The notes beneath the pieces were generated by a model. That model was not told the origin of the DNA, did not search any database, and worked only from the letters and a program-made list of their open reading frames with translations. DNA of 17,674 bases, from assembly GCA_030428405.1 (NCBI GenBank), contig JAUIEH010000014.1, positions 1-17,674 on the forward strand, read 5' to 3'. Made by a program: the position numbers and the translations under genes. Numbering within the stretch: position 1 is the first letter of the stretch; each line of letters opens with the position of its first letter. Shown piece by piece: positions 1 through 7,214 of this stretch. Origin of the DNA: Alphaproteobacteria bacterium (GTDB lineage Bacteria; Pseudomonadota; Alphaproteobacteria; Caulobacterales; Maricaulaceae).

Positions 1-1
1 C

Positions 2-43
2 TGGGACATGCTCGATCAGGTCCCCGCGAGCGCTGCGGAATAA
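2..43 (+). CDS. 3' end of an upstream CDS (partial, unidentified)
   Basis: Frame 2 is open from the window edge and ends in TAA at 41-43, giving a 13-residue tail, WDMLDQVPASAAE. Codon third positions are mostly G or C, as in the neighbouring genes, and the other plus-strand frames read less naturally. The fragment is too short to name a family. It is followed by 73 bp of non-coding sequence before flaEY, so the two genes could be co-transcribed. The call rests only on composition and on the stop codon; it could be chance. Confidence 0.4.
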   Translation, partial: WDMLDQVPASAAE

Positions 44-50
44 TGCTCCG

Positions 51-57
51 TTAACCA
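51..57 (+). promoter_or_regulatory. Possible CtrA half-site upstream of flaEY
   Basis: TTAACCA at 51-57 matches most of the CtrA half-site TTAACCAT known from Caulobacter. A second TTAA lies at 64-67, but the spacing is 9 nt instead of the 7 nt of a full TTAA-N7-TTAA box. The site is about 60 bp before the flaEY start. This is suggestive only. Confidence 0.25.
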
Positions 58-116
58 CGCTCCTTAAGCCCTTCTGCACACGAGAGTGCTGAAATGGCGT
101 GGATAGGAGCGTTCAG

Positions 117-2837
117 ATGAACGGGTTGTTCGGCACAGCATCACCACAAGGTTTCACGCCGCTCACGATTGGCGGCGATGTCCTTGCAGGCTGGTACCAA
201 GCAAAAGCGAGCGCGCTGACGGCCGGGGCGAGCGGACCGCAATTGTCCGGAGCCTCGACCGGCGGATATGCAGGCCCGGTCGATCAGATCGTTCCGCCAT
301 GGGATGTCGCCGCCAAATCTGAATCATCCGAAGAGCTCGCCCGCGCAGCCCTGGCTGATGGCGTGTTCTTCGACCCGAAGACGCTTTCCGGCTATTCCGA
401 CATCGATGCGCCGGACGATTACAAAAAGCTCTTTGGGCTGCATCAGGCGGTCAAGACGCTTTGGGCCATCGCCAGCGAGGCGGCGGACAAGACGACGACC
501 GATTTCCGGCGCAGCTTTCTCGATAAGCGCTACCAGGAAGGCATTACACAGATTAACGCGTTTCTGTCTAAGGACCAATTTGATTCCGTGGACATATTCG
601 CCAGCCGCGCGCGCGACAAGATCGAGAGCGAAATCGGCGTGAAGCGCGGCGTTTCGGAATATGTCACGCCCGTTCTGCACGAAGGCGCGTTCGATGCGGA
701 AGTGGCGGGCTTTACCGGTGCTGCGCAGTTCACGATCACCATCCGCAAAAACAGCGTCGACACGCCGGTCGCCATTGACCTCAGCGAGATGACGCAGACG
801 CGTTCGCTCGACAATGTGGCTGATTTCATCAATGCCAAGCTGGAAGCGGCCGGCGGCGTGACGCGTCTTAAGCGTGAAAAAATTGGCGTGCCGGACGAAG
901 ACGGCGTGGTTCAGGGCGATCGCTACGGATTCAAGATCTCGGGCGTTTCGACGGAAACTTTAGTGTTTTCGGCGCCAGATGCGGCGCCCGCATTGTTCCT
1001 TGTCGGATCGTCGGGAGGTACGAGCGATGCCCCGGTCACGGCCGGCCAGGTTACGAAATTGTCCGACCTCGACGCAGCTGCGCCCGGCGTTGCAGCGTCG
1101 CGGCGGCTGGAAGCAGTTGAAGGCGCCGAGAACGGCATCGAGATCATTGACGCAAAGGCGTCAGCTGACGGCGGGTTCTTCGCGCTTGCCGAGACGGACG
1201 CCTCGATCGACGGCGGCGCTGGCATTCGCGGCGAAAAAGACGCCGTGCTCGTCAAATATGACTCCACGGGCCGGATGGTTTGGTCGCGCGCGCTTGGCGC
1301 TGCGAGCGCTGAGGGTTTGTCGCTGGGCGTGACGGATGCCGGCGAAGTCGTGATCGGCGGCGCGATTGAAGGCGCGTTCGGTGATACGATTGCGACGGGC
1401 GGCGCGGATGCGTTCGCTGCCAAATACAGCGCCAATGGCGCAGAGCTTTGGGTCAAGCGCTTCGGCGGCGCGGGCGATGAGCAGGTCAATGCGCTGACCG
1501 TTGACGCTTCTGGCGCGATCTATCTGGCGGGCGTTACGCAATCGGCGCTCGGCGGAAGCTCCGGCGGCGGACGGGACGGTTTCGTTCGAGCACTTAGCGA
1601 TACCGGCGCAACGATGTGGACGCGTCAATTCGGCGGGGCCGGCGATGAGGCCGCATCCGCAATCGCGCTGGCGGACGATGGCTCGCTCCTGGTCGGCGCG
1701 GTCGAAGACGGCGCCGGCGCGATCTACAAATTCACATCCGCGAATGGAGACGATCCCGCGGCATGGAGCTATTCGCTGGGTGACCTGGATTCGGGTTCGA
1801 TCGGCGCCATAGCCGTGGACGGAACGGACATCTATGTCGCCGGCGCGGCGCGTTCCGGCATGGACGGCACGGGCGCTCTGACGGCGCACAGCGATGGCGG
1901 CCGAGACGGCTTCCTGGTCAAACTCGCCGATGGCGTAGCGCCGACGGAGAATTATCGCACATTTCTGGGTTCGGTCTCAGAAGACGTCGTCAGCGATGTC
2001 GAAGTGCACAATGGCGCGGTTTACCTTTCCGGCCGGACCGACGGCGCGTTGCCGGGCGGAGGCGAACTCGTCGGCGAACGAAATGCGTTTGTTACACGGA
2101 TTGATGCAGCCACAGGCGCAGTATCGTGGACCGAGCAAGTCTCCGGGCGCGGAGGCAAGTCCGCCGGGGCAGCGATTGCAATTGATTTTTCGGGCGCAAG
2201 CTCGCTGGATCGGTTCGGATTCCCCTCGGGTGCGCTTTCGTACACGGACTCAACCGTCATTGCAGACCGCACCAGCGCGCGATCCGGCGATTTTTTCTAT
2301 GTTCGCGTGGATGGCGGGGCAAAGCGCAAGATCGCAATTGACGCGGACGACACGCTGCGCGCGCTCTCGTTCAAGGTTGAAGCCGTGCTCGGATTGAAGG
2401 GCAAGGCGGACGTCTCGAGGCTGTCGTCGGGCGATAAACTCAAGATCGAAGCCGGCGCCGGCCATTCCATCGAGTTGATCGCAGGGCCGCAAGGATCCGA
2501 CCTCTTGAGCGCGCTGGGGCTCAAGGCCGGCGTTGTCCAGAAGGCGCCGGAGGTCGACCCGGATTCTGATGAGGCCAAGGCGTTGCCCGCGCGCTATTCG
2601 CTCAAGCTCGACGATGCCGCGAGTATTGCTGGTCTGGACGATGCGAGCTCGGCGAAGGCGATTTTGGACAAGGCGATGTCGGAAATCCGACGCGCGTACC
2701 GCGAGGCTTCGCAGGATCCCGCCGAGAAGGAAGCGCTTGAGCGCGCGCGCGCATTGAACGGGCCGGCGCCGGAATATCTGACAGCGAAAATCGCTGCTTA
2801 CCAGGACGCGCTCCTGCGTCTCGGCGGTGGTTTCTAG
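117..2837 (+). CDS. flaEY: FlaEY-like flagellar locus protein, 906 aa
   Basis: The ATG at 117 is preferred over an in-frame GTG at 99 because AGGAG lies 7 nt before it. The product has no obvious signal peptide. Residues about 100-190 look helical. Residues about 199-294 resemble a flagellin-hook-IN type module (beta segment, then a VADFINAKL helix). Residues about 329-684 contain repeats of the type DxxGxxxWxRxFGGxGDE...YLAG, seen in SBBP beta-propeller proteins. Residues about 719-807 are a second hook-IN-like module (YVRVDGG ... ALSFKVEAVLGLKGKA ... LLSALGLKAGVV), followed by a helical C-terminus. The name is by analogy with Caulobacter FlaEY, a large protein long annotated as a flagellar regulator and encoded in the flagellar region. 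I see no DNA-binding or enzymatic motif. The convergent flgI operon ends 353 bp downstream. Location next to flgI/fliX supports the assignment; orthology was not tested. Confidence 0.72.
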   Translation: MNGLFGTASPQGFTPLTIGGDVLAGWYQAKASALTAGASGPQLSGASTGGYAGPVDQIVPPWDVAAKSESSEELARAALADGVFFDPKTLSGYSDIDAPDDYKKLFGLHQAVKTLWAIASEAADKTTTDFRRSFLDKRYQEGITQINAFLSKDQFDSVDIFASRARDKIESEIGVKRGVSEYVTPVLHEGAFDAEVAGFTGAAQFTITIRKNSVDTPVAIDLSEMTQTRSLDNVADFINAKLEAAGGVTRLKREKIGVPDEDGVVQGDRYGFKISGVSTETLVFSAPDAAPALFLVGSSGGTSDAPVTAGQVTKLSDLDAAAPGVAASRRLEAVEGAENGIEIIDAKASADGGFFALAETDASIDGGAGIRGEKDAVLVKYDSTGRMVWSRALGAASAEGLSLGVTDAGEVVIGGAIEGAFGDTIATGGADAFAAKYSANGAELWVKRFGGAGDEQVNALTVDASGAIYLAGVTQSALGGSSGGGRDGFVRALSDTGATMWTRQFGGAGDEAASAIALADDGSLLVGAVEDGAGAIYKFTSANGDDPAAWSYSLGDLDSGSIGAIAVDGTDIYVAGAARSGMDGTGALTAHSDGGRDGFLVKLADGVAPTENYRTFLGSVSEDVVSDVEVHNGAVYLSGRTDGALPGGGELVGERNAFVTRIDAATGAVSWTEQVSGRGGKSAGAAIAIDFSGASSLDRFGFPSGALSYTDSTVIADRTSARSGDFFYVRVDGGAKRKIAIDADDTLRALSFKVEAVLGLKGKADVSRLSSGDKLKIEAGAGHSIELIAGPQGSDLLSALGLKAGVVQKAPEVDPDSDEAKALPARYSLKLDDAASIAGLDDASSAKAILDKAMSEIRRAYREASQDPAEKEALERARALNGPAPEYLTAKIAAYQDALLRLGGGF

Positions 2838-3011
2838 TCACGCGTCGATTCAATAAAATCTATAAAATACAGCGGGTTGATGGGTCTTTCCGCGAGCCGG
2901 CGCAAAGCTGTGGAAGACTTGTGACAACGCGATGACACGAGATTGCGCGCGCGCTCCAGGCTGCTATCAAACTGTCATTGAAGCCCGTTCGTCAGCTTCG
3001 CCCTTGGGCGG

Positions 3012-3048
3012 ATAAAAGAAGCGGCGGGCTCAAAAGAACCCGCCGCTT
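3012..3048 (-). terminator. Second intrinsic terminator for flgI-flgJ-flbY
   Basis: A perfect 10-bp inverted repeat, AAGCGGCGGG / CCCGCCGCTT (3019-3028 and 3039-3048), encloses a 10-nt loop. Read on the minus strand the stem is followed by CTTTTAT. There is no T-run on the plus-strand side, so it points to the minus-strand operon. It lies about 65 bp beyond the first hairpin. Confidence 0.6.
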
Positions 3049-3112
3049 AAGGGGCGATGGCGGTGCAACGTCCGACGAGCTAGAGAACGGATGCAGCCCC
3101 GCGCAAAATCAC

Positions 3113-3165
3113 AATAATAAAAGCTTCGGGAAACGTCACTACTCAAAGTGGCGTTTTCCCCAAGC
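3113..3165 (-). terminator. First intrinsic terminator for flgI-flgJ-flbY
   Basis: A long, slightly imperfect hairpin spans 3123-3165. The arms begin GCTTCGGGAAACG and GCTTGGGGAAAACG (minus-strand reading), with one bulge and one G-T pair, closing on an 8-nt loop. On the minus strand it is followed directly by TTTTATTATT. It lies 26 bp past the flbY stop, which fits rho-independent termination of the operon. Confidence 0.8.
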
Positions 3166-3190
3166 CCGTTCAGCACGCTGAAATGGATCT

Positions 3191-3634
3191 CTATGCCTTG
3201 GCGTCCAAGGTGATGGCTGAGCGCGAATATTGGTCGCTCTTTGACGAGCCTGGTCCGTAGCCTGCCGACCGGCTGCGCTGCTGAGCGACATAGTCGGCGA
3301 TCGAGTGAACCAGACCCTCAGTCAACTCACGAAGCGCGCTGATCTTGGCGGCGTGTTCATCGAGCACGGCTTCAAGCTTCTCAGTCGCCTGAATGAGAGC
3401 TTTCTTGCGCGTCTCGGGCGCCGCCTTGATCAGGTCGGGTTGCTTATGCGCCCGTTCAGTCTCCCGACGATAAAGCGCGGCGAGCGGGGCTGCTTCCTGT
3501 CCGAGCCGGGCGGCCTCTTCATATTGCTTGGCGTTCAGAGCATTCAATTCTTCGCGTACGGCCTTCATCAGCCGTTCGCTGAGCAGAATAAGCTGTTCAA
3601 CCCGGTCGGCGGGCGTATCGGCGGCGAGCCCCAT
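3191..3634 (-). CDS. flbY: FlbY-like flagellar protein (FlgN-type chaperone fold), 147 aa
   Basis: This is a mostly helical, highly charged protein without membrane segments. Residues about 10-118 form long amphipathic helices (RVEQLILLSERLMKAVREEL ... ALIQATEKLEAVLDEHAAKI), the pattern of FlgN-like export chaperones. The last 30 residues are Ser/Gly rich and probably disordered. FlgN proteins bind the C-termini of hook-associated proteins before export; whether FlbY does this is not established by the sequence. The ATG at 3634 overlaps the flgJ stop by one base (TGATG), and AGGAGG inside the end of flgJ gives it a strong ribosome site, so translation is coupled. It is the last gene of the flgI operon. 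The symbol follows alphaproteobacterial usage and is an inference from position, size and helicity. Confidence 0.65.
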   Translation of the reverse strand: MGLAADTPADRVEQLILLSERLMKAVREELNALNAKQYEEAARLGQEAAPLAALYRRETERAHKQPDLIKAAPETRKKALIQATEKLEAVLDEHAAKISALRELTEGLVHSIADYVAQQRSRSAGYGPGSSKSDQYSRSAITLDAKA

Positions 3635-3960
3635 CAGGCGGCCTCCTCAGTTTGCAGAGCGATAATGTCGCGATAGAGCCTGTCAGCGATCCCCACGCCG
3701 CCAGAGTTCACGATGGAGCGCGCATGTTCTTCCGACAGAAAGGAACGAAAGGCCCGCTCGCCGGCGCCGCCGCCAAAGGGCGCTTCAGTGGAAATGCCGG
3801 ACTGAATGGTCTCGATGAACTGGGTCAGGAAGAATGATTCGAATTCCTGCGCGGCCTGTCTGACGGCGTCGGGCCCCGAACCGGAGAGGTTGGGGGTCGA
3901 ACGGTAAGCGTTGAAGTCGGACAGTTCGAATGGCGAGGCCGAAGACAGAAGAGGATCCAT
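3634..3960 (-). CDS. flgJ: Rod-binding protein, FlgJ N-domain only (CheL type), 108 aa
   Basis: The protein matches the FlgJ rod-binding domain: AAQEFESFFLTQFIETIQSG (residues about 36-55), a short Gly-rich link (EAPFGGGAGERAFRSFLSEE), then GGVGIADRLYRDI near the C-terminus. Enterobacterial FlgJ has an additional C-terminal muramidase; that part is absent here, as is usual in Alphaproteobacteria, where the single-domain form is also named CheL. It is expected to act in the periplasm as a rod scaffold or cap. The start is taken as ATG at 3960, overlapping the flgI stop (TGATG); a GTG one codon upstream at 3963 is possible. GAGGTG at the end of flgI can serve as ribosome site. A separate enzyme would be needed to open peptidoglycan for the rod. 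Confidence 0.88.
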   Translation of the reverse strand: MDPLLSSASPFELSDFNAYRSTPNLSGSGPDAVRQAAQEFESFFLTQFIETIQSGISTEAPFGGGAGERAFRSFLSEEHARSIVNSGGVGIADRLYRDIIALQTEEAA

Positions 3961-5060
3961 CACATCACCTCGATTTCGGCCTGAAGCGCGCCGGCGGCGT
4001 TCAGCGCCTGCAAAATGGCGATGAGGTCGCGCGGGGCGACGCCGAGTTCATTTAGTCCGTCCACCAAATCACGAAGCGCCACGCCGTCATCCACGATGGC
4101 CAGACGGCCTTCCTCTTCGACCACGGCCACGTCGGTACGCGGAACGACGACGGTCTCGCCGCCTTCGGCGAACGCTTCGGCCTGGCTGACTTGCGGGGCT
4201 TCGGTGACGGAGATGGTCAGCGAGCCTTGCGCGATGGCGACGGTCGAGACGCGAACATTCTCTCCCATGACGATGACGCCGGAGGCCTGATCGATGACGA
4301 CGCGCGCGGGCTGATCAGGCTCGACGCGCAGATTTTCAATTTCGGTCAGAAGCGCGACCATGTCGCCGTTGAAGCCGGACGGCCGGCGTACTTCGACGGT
4401 GGCCGGATTGGCCGCTCGCGCCGCCTGAACGCCGAGATAGGCGTTGATGGCGCCGGCGATGCGGTCGGCGGTCGCGAAATCCGGATTGTGCAGGCTCAAC
4501 CGCACCTGATCGCGATTGGCGAGGTCGTAGACGACCTCACGCTCGACCAGAGCGCCATTGGCGATGCGCGCGCGCGTCGGCACGCCTTGCGTAATCGAAG
4601 CCGCGGCGCCGGAAGCGTCAAAGCCTGCGATGGCCACAGGGCCTTGCGCCACGGCATAGACTTCGCCGTCTGCGCCCATCAGCGGCGTGACCAGCAGCTC
4701 GCCGCCTGAGAGGCTGTCAGCGTCGCCCAAGGCCGCTACGGTCACGTCGATGCGCGTGCCCTGCGCGGAGAAGGGCGGCAGATTGGCCGTCACCATGACG
4801 GCGGCGACATTGCGCGTGTTGAGCTGCGCATCGCGCGTGTTCACGCCGAGCCGTTCGAGCATCGATTCAAGGCTCTGACGCGTAAACGGGCTGTTGCGCA
4901 GGCTGTCGCCAGTGCCGTCTAGACCGACCACGAGGCCGTAGCCGACGAGCTGGTTCTCGCGCACGCCTTCAACATCGACGATGTCCTTGATGCGCGAGGT
5001 CGCCATCGCCGGCTGAAGCGAGAGGGCGAGTGCGGCGCAAAGGGCGGTGAAGAAGCGCAA
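3960..5060 (-). CDS. flgI: Flagellar P-ring protein FlgI, 366 aa
   Basis: FlgI forms the periplasmic P-ring around the rod. Family hallmarks are clear: RIKDIVDVEGVRENQLVGYG just after the signal peptide, then GLVVGLDGTGD, FTRQSLESMLERLGVN, NVAAVMVTANLPPF, and a C-terminal LRDLVDGLNELGVAPRDLIA with ILQALNAAGALQAEI. Length is normal for the family. The signal peptide runs to about A20 (PAMA then TS). The start is a TTG at 5060, supported by GGAGAG five bases upstream and by the complete signal peptide; the next Met is at the end of the signal peptide. It is the first gene of flgI-flgJ-flbY and diverges from fliX. A sigma-54-type promoter lies about 55 bp upstream. Confidence 0.97.
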   Translation of the reverse strand: MRFFTALCAALALSLQPAMATSRIKDIVDVEGVRENQLVGYGLVVGLDGTGDSLRNSPFTRQSLESMLERLGVNTRDAQLNTRNVAAVMVTANLPPFSAQGTRIDVTVAALGDADSLSGGELLVTPLMGADGEVYAVAQGPVAIAGFDASGAAASITQGVPTRARIANGALVEREVVYDLANRDQVRLSLHNPDFATADRIAGAINAYLGVQAARAANPATVEVRRPSGFNGDMVALLTEIENLRVEPDQPARVVIDQASGVIVMGENVRVSTVAIAQGSLTISVTEAPQVSQAEAFAEGGETVVVPRTDVAVVEEEGRLAIVDDGVALRDLVDGLNELGVAPRDLIAILQALNAAGALQAEIEVM

Positions 5061-5113
5061 GAGTACTCTCCGAAGCGGTCTGATCGACTGGCGAAATGAT
5101 CCGCCGCTGGCAT

Positions 5114-5129
5114 TGCCAGAGACGGGCCA
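5114..5129 (-). promoter_or_regulatory. Sigma-54 promoter for flgI
   Basis: The minus strand reads TGGCCCGTCTCTGGCA, matching the sigma-54 pattern TGGCAC-N5-TTGCW with the essential GG and GC at correct spacing and two mismatches elsewhere. A start of transcription near 5102 would leave a leader of about 40 nt before flgI. Its -12 part lies in a 13-bp palindrome, CTGGCATTGCCAG (5107-5119). Caulobacter flgI belongs to the sigma-54 class, which agrees. Confidence 0.6.
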
Positions 5130-5236
5130 GGTCGAGCGCCGCGCGCCGGTTAAAAATATTGCATATGAAACAGTGTGTTATGCCGCCCGCAGTCGTCTCG
5201 AACGAAGCGGTCGCGCATGCTCGCGGCACGAATGAT

Positions 5237-5253
5237 CCGGCAAATGCTGCCGC
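5237..5253 (+). promoter_or_regulatory. Putative FlbD (ftr-like) enhancer, fliX/flgI copy
   Basis: CCGGCAAATGCTGCCGC contains a perfect dyad, CGGCA-N5-TGCCG. It differs by one base from the element at 12225-12241 upstream of the flgF sigma-54 promoter. It lies about 140 bp upstream of the predicted flgI transcription start and just upstream of the fliX promoter region. Position and recurrence fit an enhancer for the sigma-54 activator FlbD. The identity of the protein that binds it is inferred. Confidence 0.55.
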
Positions 5254-5266
5254 CCGGGTCAAAACT

Positions 5267-5281
5267 TTCAGCGCTCGTTAA
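5267..5281 (+). promoter_or_regulatory. CtrA-like box upstream of fliX
   Basis: TTCA-GCGCTCG-TTAA matches the CtrA box TTAA-N7-TTAA with one mismatch and correct 7-nt spacing. It ends 46 bp before the fliX ATG, nearly the same geometry as the box before the large TPR gene. In Caulobacter, fliX is an early (class II) gene of the CtrA-controlled level, in agreement. Confidence 0.45.
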
Positions 5282-5327
5282 CAACGCTGAGCCAGAGTGC
5301 GCTGGCATGCTGTCAGGAGGTGGCTCC

Positions 5328-5750
5328 ATGAGGGTCGACAGTGCACGCGCGACCGGTGCGACGCGTTCGTCGCGGCCAACGCGCGCCAAGTCGGGCGACT
5401 TCAAGCTGGATTCCGCGCCTGCGGAGACCGAAAAGCAGGCTGCGCCGATTTCGGGCGCGGCGGGCGTCGGCTCGATCGACGCGATTCTGGCGCTTCAGGC
5501 CGTAGCTGAAGATGACAATCCGCGCCGTCAGGCCGCAGCGCGCGCCTCCGACATGCTCGATGCCCTCGACGAGATGCGTTTGGCGCTGCTGGAAGGCCGG
5601 CCGGACCCGGCTGCGCTGCAGAGACTGGCGGCGAATGCGGCGCGCGCACGCGCTCAAACCGACGAGACTGAGCTTGAAGAGCTGCTCGACGCCGTCGACG
5701 TGCGCGCCGCCGTGGAACTCGCTAAAGCTGAAATGTCAAAGCGCGACTAG
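5328..5750 (+). CDS. fliX: Flagellar assembly regulator FliX, 140 aa
   Basis: FliX in Caulobacter is a membrane-associated protein that reports basal-body progress to FlbD, the activator of late sigma-54 genes. The protein here has a basic, disordered N-terminus (about 1-45), then the FliX core: GAAGVGSIDAILALQAV (about 44-60), RRQAAARASDMLDALDEMRL and a final helix ending DVRAAVELAKAEMSKRD. The ATG at 5328 is chosen because CAGGAGGTG lies just before it and the length then matches the family; an upstream in-frame ATG at 5175 would add 51 unlikely residues overlapping the promoter. It diverges from flgI, the arrangement known in Caulobacter. Confidence 0.9.
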   Translation: MRVDSARATGATRSSRPTRAKSGDFKLDSAPAETEKQAAPISGAAGVGSIDAILALQAVAEDDNPRRQAAARASDMLDALDEMRLALLEGRPDPAALQRLAANAARARAQTDETELEELLDAVDVRAAVELAKAEMSKRD

Positions 5751-5786
5751 GATTTAAGCCGTTAACTATAGTTCTGATATTCCGCA

Positions 5787-5814
5787 TTGAAGGCGCGAAC
5801 GGTTTGACTATACT
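5787..5814 (+). promoter_or_regulatory. Sigma-70-type promoter for the dksA homologue
   Basis: TTGAAG (5787-5792) and TATACT (5809-5814) are separated by 16 nt and lie about 42 bp before the ATG at 5856. This would let the DksA homologue be expressed independently of fliX. No terminator is visible between the two genes, so read-through is also possible. Confidence 0.45.
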
Positions 5815-5855
5815 CCGCGCCGCTTCGGCTAGGGGGCCCGCGTGGAGAGTTTCTC

Positions 5856-6290
5856 ATGAGCGTCGCCGAGGATTTTGAAGGCGAATTCCCGGACGATTAC
5901 CGTCCCGAGCAGGACGAATCGTTCATGAGCCCGCAGATGCGGGAATATTTCCGCCGAAAGCTTTTGGCGTGGAAGCAAGAGATATTGAGCGAAAGCAAGC
6001 TGACGCTCGCCAATCTCCAGCAGGAAAATGCGCCTCTTCCGGATTTGGTTGATCGCGCCTCTTCGGAGAGCGACCGCGCGCTTGAACTGCGCACCCGCGA
6101 TCGCCAGCGCAAGCTAATCTCGAAGATTGACGCAGCGCTGCGTCGAATCGAACTCAACGAATACGGCTATTGCGAAGACACTGGCGAGCCGATTGGCGTC
6201 GCTCGTCTGGAAGCGCGGCCGACGGCGACGATGTCGCTCGAAGCCCAGGAGCGCCACGAGCGCAACGAAAAAGTCTATCGCGACGAATAA
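5856..6290 (+). CDS. dksA: DksA/TraR-family RNA polymerase regulator with reduced zinc finger, 144 aa
   Basis: DksA binds the secondary channel of RNA polymerase and works with ppGpp. The coiled-coil region is present, with the tip motif D63-L-V-D66-R-A68 (family DxxDxA) intact. The C-terminal globular region reads YGYCEDTGEPIGVARLEARP, the standard DksA signature, but of the four zinc-ligand Cys only C106 remains; the second is Thr, and the second pair falls in ATMSLEAQ without Cys. Cys-poor forms of this kind are known in Alphaproteobacteria and other lineages and can be functional. The start has GGAGAG 6 bases upstream. It lies 105 bp after fliX on the same strand and faces the regulator gene at 6350-7081. 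Confidence 0.88.
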   Translation: MSVAEDFEGEFPDDYRPEQDESFMSPQMREYFRRKLLAWKQEILSESKLTLANLQQENAPLPDLVDRASSESDRALELRTRDRQRKLISKIDAALRRIELNEYGYCEDTGEPIGVARLEARPTATMSLEAQERHERNEKVYRDE

Positions 6291-6349
6291 GGCGCAGCGC
6301 CGGCGCGCAAGGCGGCGTCAGCGCTGAGACTTTCCCTCGCGAATGCGCG

Positions 6350-7081
6350 CTAGTCTGCTTCGACCGCGTCGCCGGGGCCGATCAATTCGAACTCTATGAT
6401 GCGCTGGGCGCCGGCCTCATCGGTCGTTGTCTGCTGGATGCGGCGATATTCGCCCGGCGCGAGATCCGGTATTGCAAGACCATATTCGGCGAGCCATTCG
6501 GCCGTCGCCTCGCGGTCAGATACGGCGTCGGCCAGAATGCGCACTTCTTCGACATGTTGGATGTCGCGCGGAGACGAAGCGGCGCTGACCGCCGTTAAGA
6601 CGCCTGCGCCGATAAGCGTTGAAGCGGCGAGCGGGACGTGGCGCGCCGTTGCAATGGCGCGCCGGACCAACGGAGGAAAGCGGCCGATCGTCGGCAGGGC
6701 CGGCATGAGCGAGGCAGGTTTCGCCGTTTCGATCGGCTCGACAACGCCGAGCAATCGATAGCCACGTTTGGGAATCGTTTCGATGACCGAGGGCCGGCGC
6801 GCATTATCACCGAGAACGCGTCGAAGATGAGAGACGGCCTGCGTCAGCGCTTCATCGCTCGCATCATCGCCCCAGACGGCGTCGAGCAGGTCCGCGCGCG
6901 CCACGACGTCGCTTGCATGTTCTGACAGATGCACAAGCACAGCCATGACGCGCGGCTCAAGCCGCGTTGTGCCAGTGTCAGCGCTGATCGTGTTCGCAGC
7001 CGCGTCGACGACCGCCGCGCCGAGGCGAAAGCGCGTCGCCGTCAGAGTTCCTGTTGCCGGCGCAGCTGTGGTTTCGGTCAT
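6350..7081 (-). CDS. Membrane-anchored winged-helix regulator (ToxR/CadC-like), 243 aa
   Basis: Residues about 16-115 form an OmpR/PhoB-type winged helix: RLEPRVMAVLVHLSEHASDV, then RADLLDAVWG, EALTQAVSHLRRVLGD and the wing IETIPKRGYRLLG. There is no receiver domain. A single hydrophobic segment at about 151-168 (LAASTLIGAGVLTAVSAA) follows a basic stretch, so the last 75 residues should be periplasmic. This is the layout of one-component membrane regulators such as ToxR and CadC, which bind DNA while sensing an envelope signal. The periplasmic part is not recognised. ATG at 7081 is preferred because GGGAG lies 8 nt upstream; a TTG at 7096 would overlap that site. It diverges from the serine hydrolase gene, which is a likely target. 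Confidence 0.85.
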   Translation of the reverse strand: MTETTAAPATGTLTATRFRLGAAVVDAAANTISADTGTTRLEPRVMAVLVHLSEHASDVVARADLLDAVWGDDASDEALTQAVSHLRRVLGDNARRPSVIETIPKRGYRLLGVVEPIETAKPASLMPALPTIGRFPPLVRRAIATARHVPLAASTLIGAGVLTAVSAASSPRDIQHVEEVRILADAVSDREATAEWLAEYGLAIPDLAPGEYRRIQQTTTDEAGAQRIIEFELIGPGDAVEAD

Positions 7082-7214
7082 CCAAACATCTCCCAAAGCT
7101 ATTCTTCAGGACGCCGATTGCGGCGCGCGGCTAGAGAACTGCTCGAAGCCGCCGCTGTCTATTGAATTTACAGAAAGGTTCACAGCGCCGGCGTTGGAAA
7201 CGGAGAAAGCCAAG
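7082..7214. promoter_or_regulatory. Divergent promoter region, regulator/hydrolase pair
   Basis: These 133 bp separate the two divergent starts and must hold the promoters of both. I see no convincing -35/-10 pair or operator dyad; a TTGAAT at about 7163 on the plus strand has no good partner. The call rests on gene orientation. Confidence 0.4.

Larger units (their letters stand above)
2838..3190. other. Gene-free gap between flaEY and flbY
   Basis: This 353-bp stretch separates two convergent transcription units. It holds an AT-rich patch at about 2855-2872 just after flaEY, a Pho-box-like direct repeat at 2921-2938, and two minus-strand hairpin terminators at 3012-3048 and 3113-3165. A 67-codon open frame at 2978-3181 runs through both hairpins and is not credible as a gene. 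I see no terminator for flaEY itself on the plus strand. Confidence 0.7.

Noticed and set aside
75..90. Sigma-54-like sequence TGCAC...GTGC before flaEY
   Set aside because: The spacing between the two elements is one base too long and the -24 GG is missing.
2978..3181. 67-codon open frame downstream of flaEY
   Set aside because: It spans both hairpin terminators, has no ribosome site and a low-complexity Arg-rich product.
5754..5765. TTAA-N4-TTAA before the dksA homologue as a CtrA box
   Set aside because: The spacing is 4 nt, not 7, and a normal sigma-70-type promoter lies between it and the gene.
6945..7214. Longer N-terminus for the serine hydrolase
   Set aside because: It would overlap the divergent regulator gene and bury the lipoprotein signal peptide that begins at 7215.
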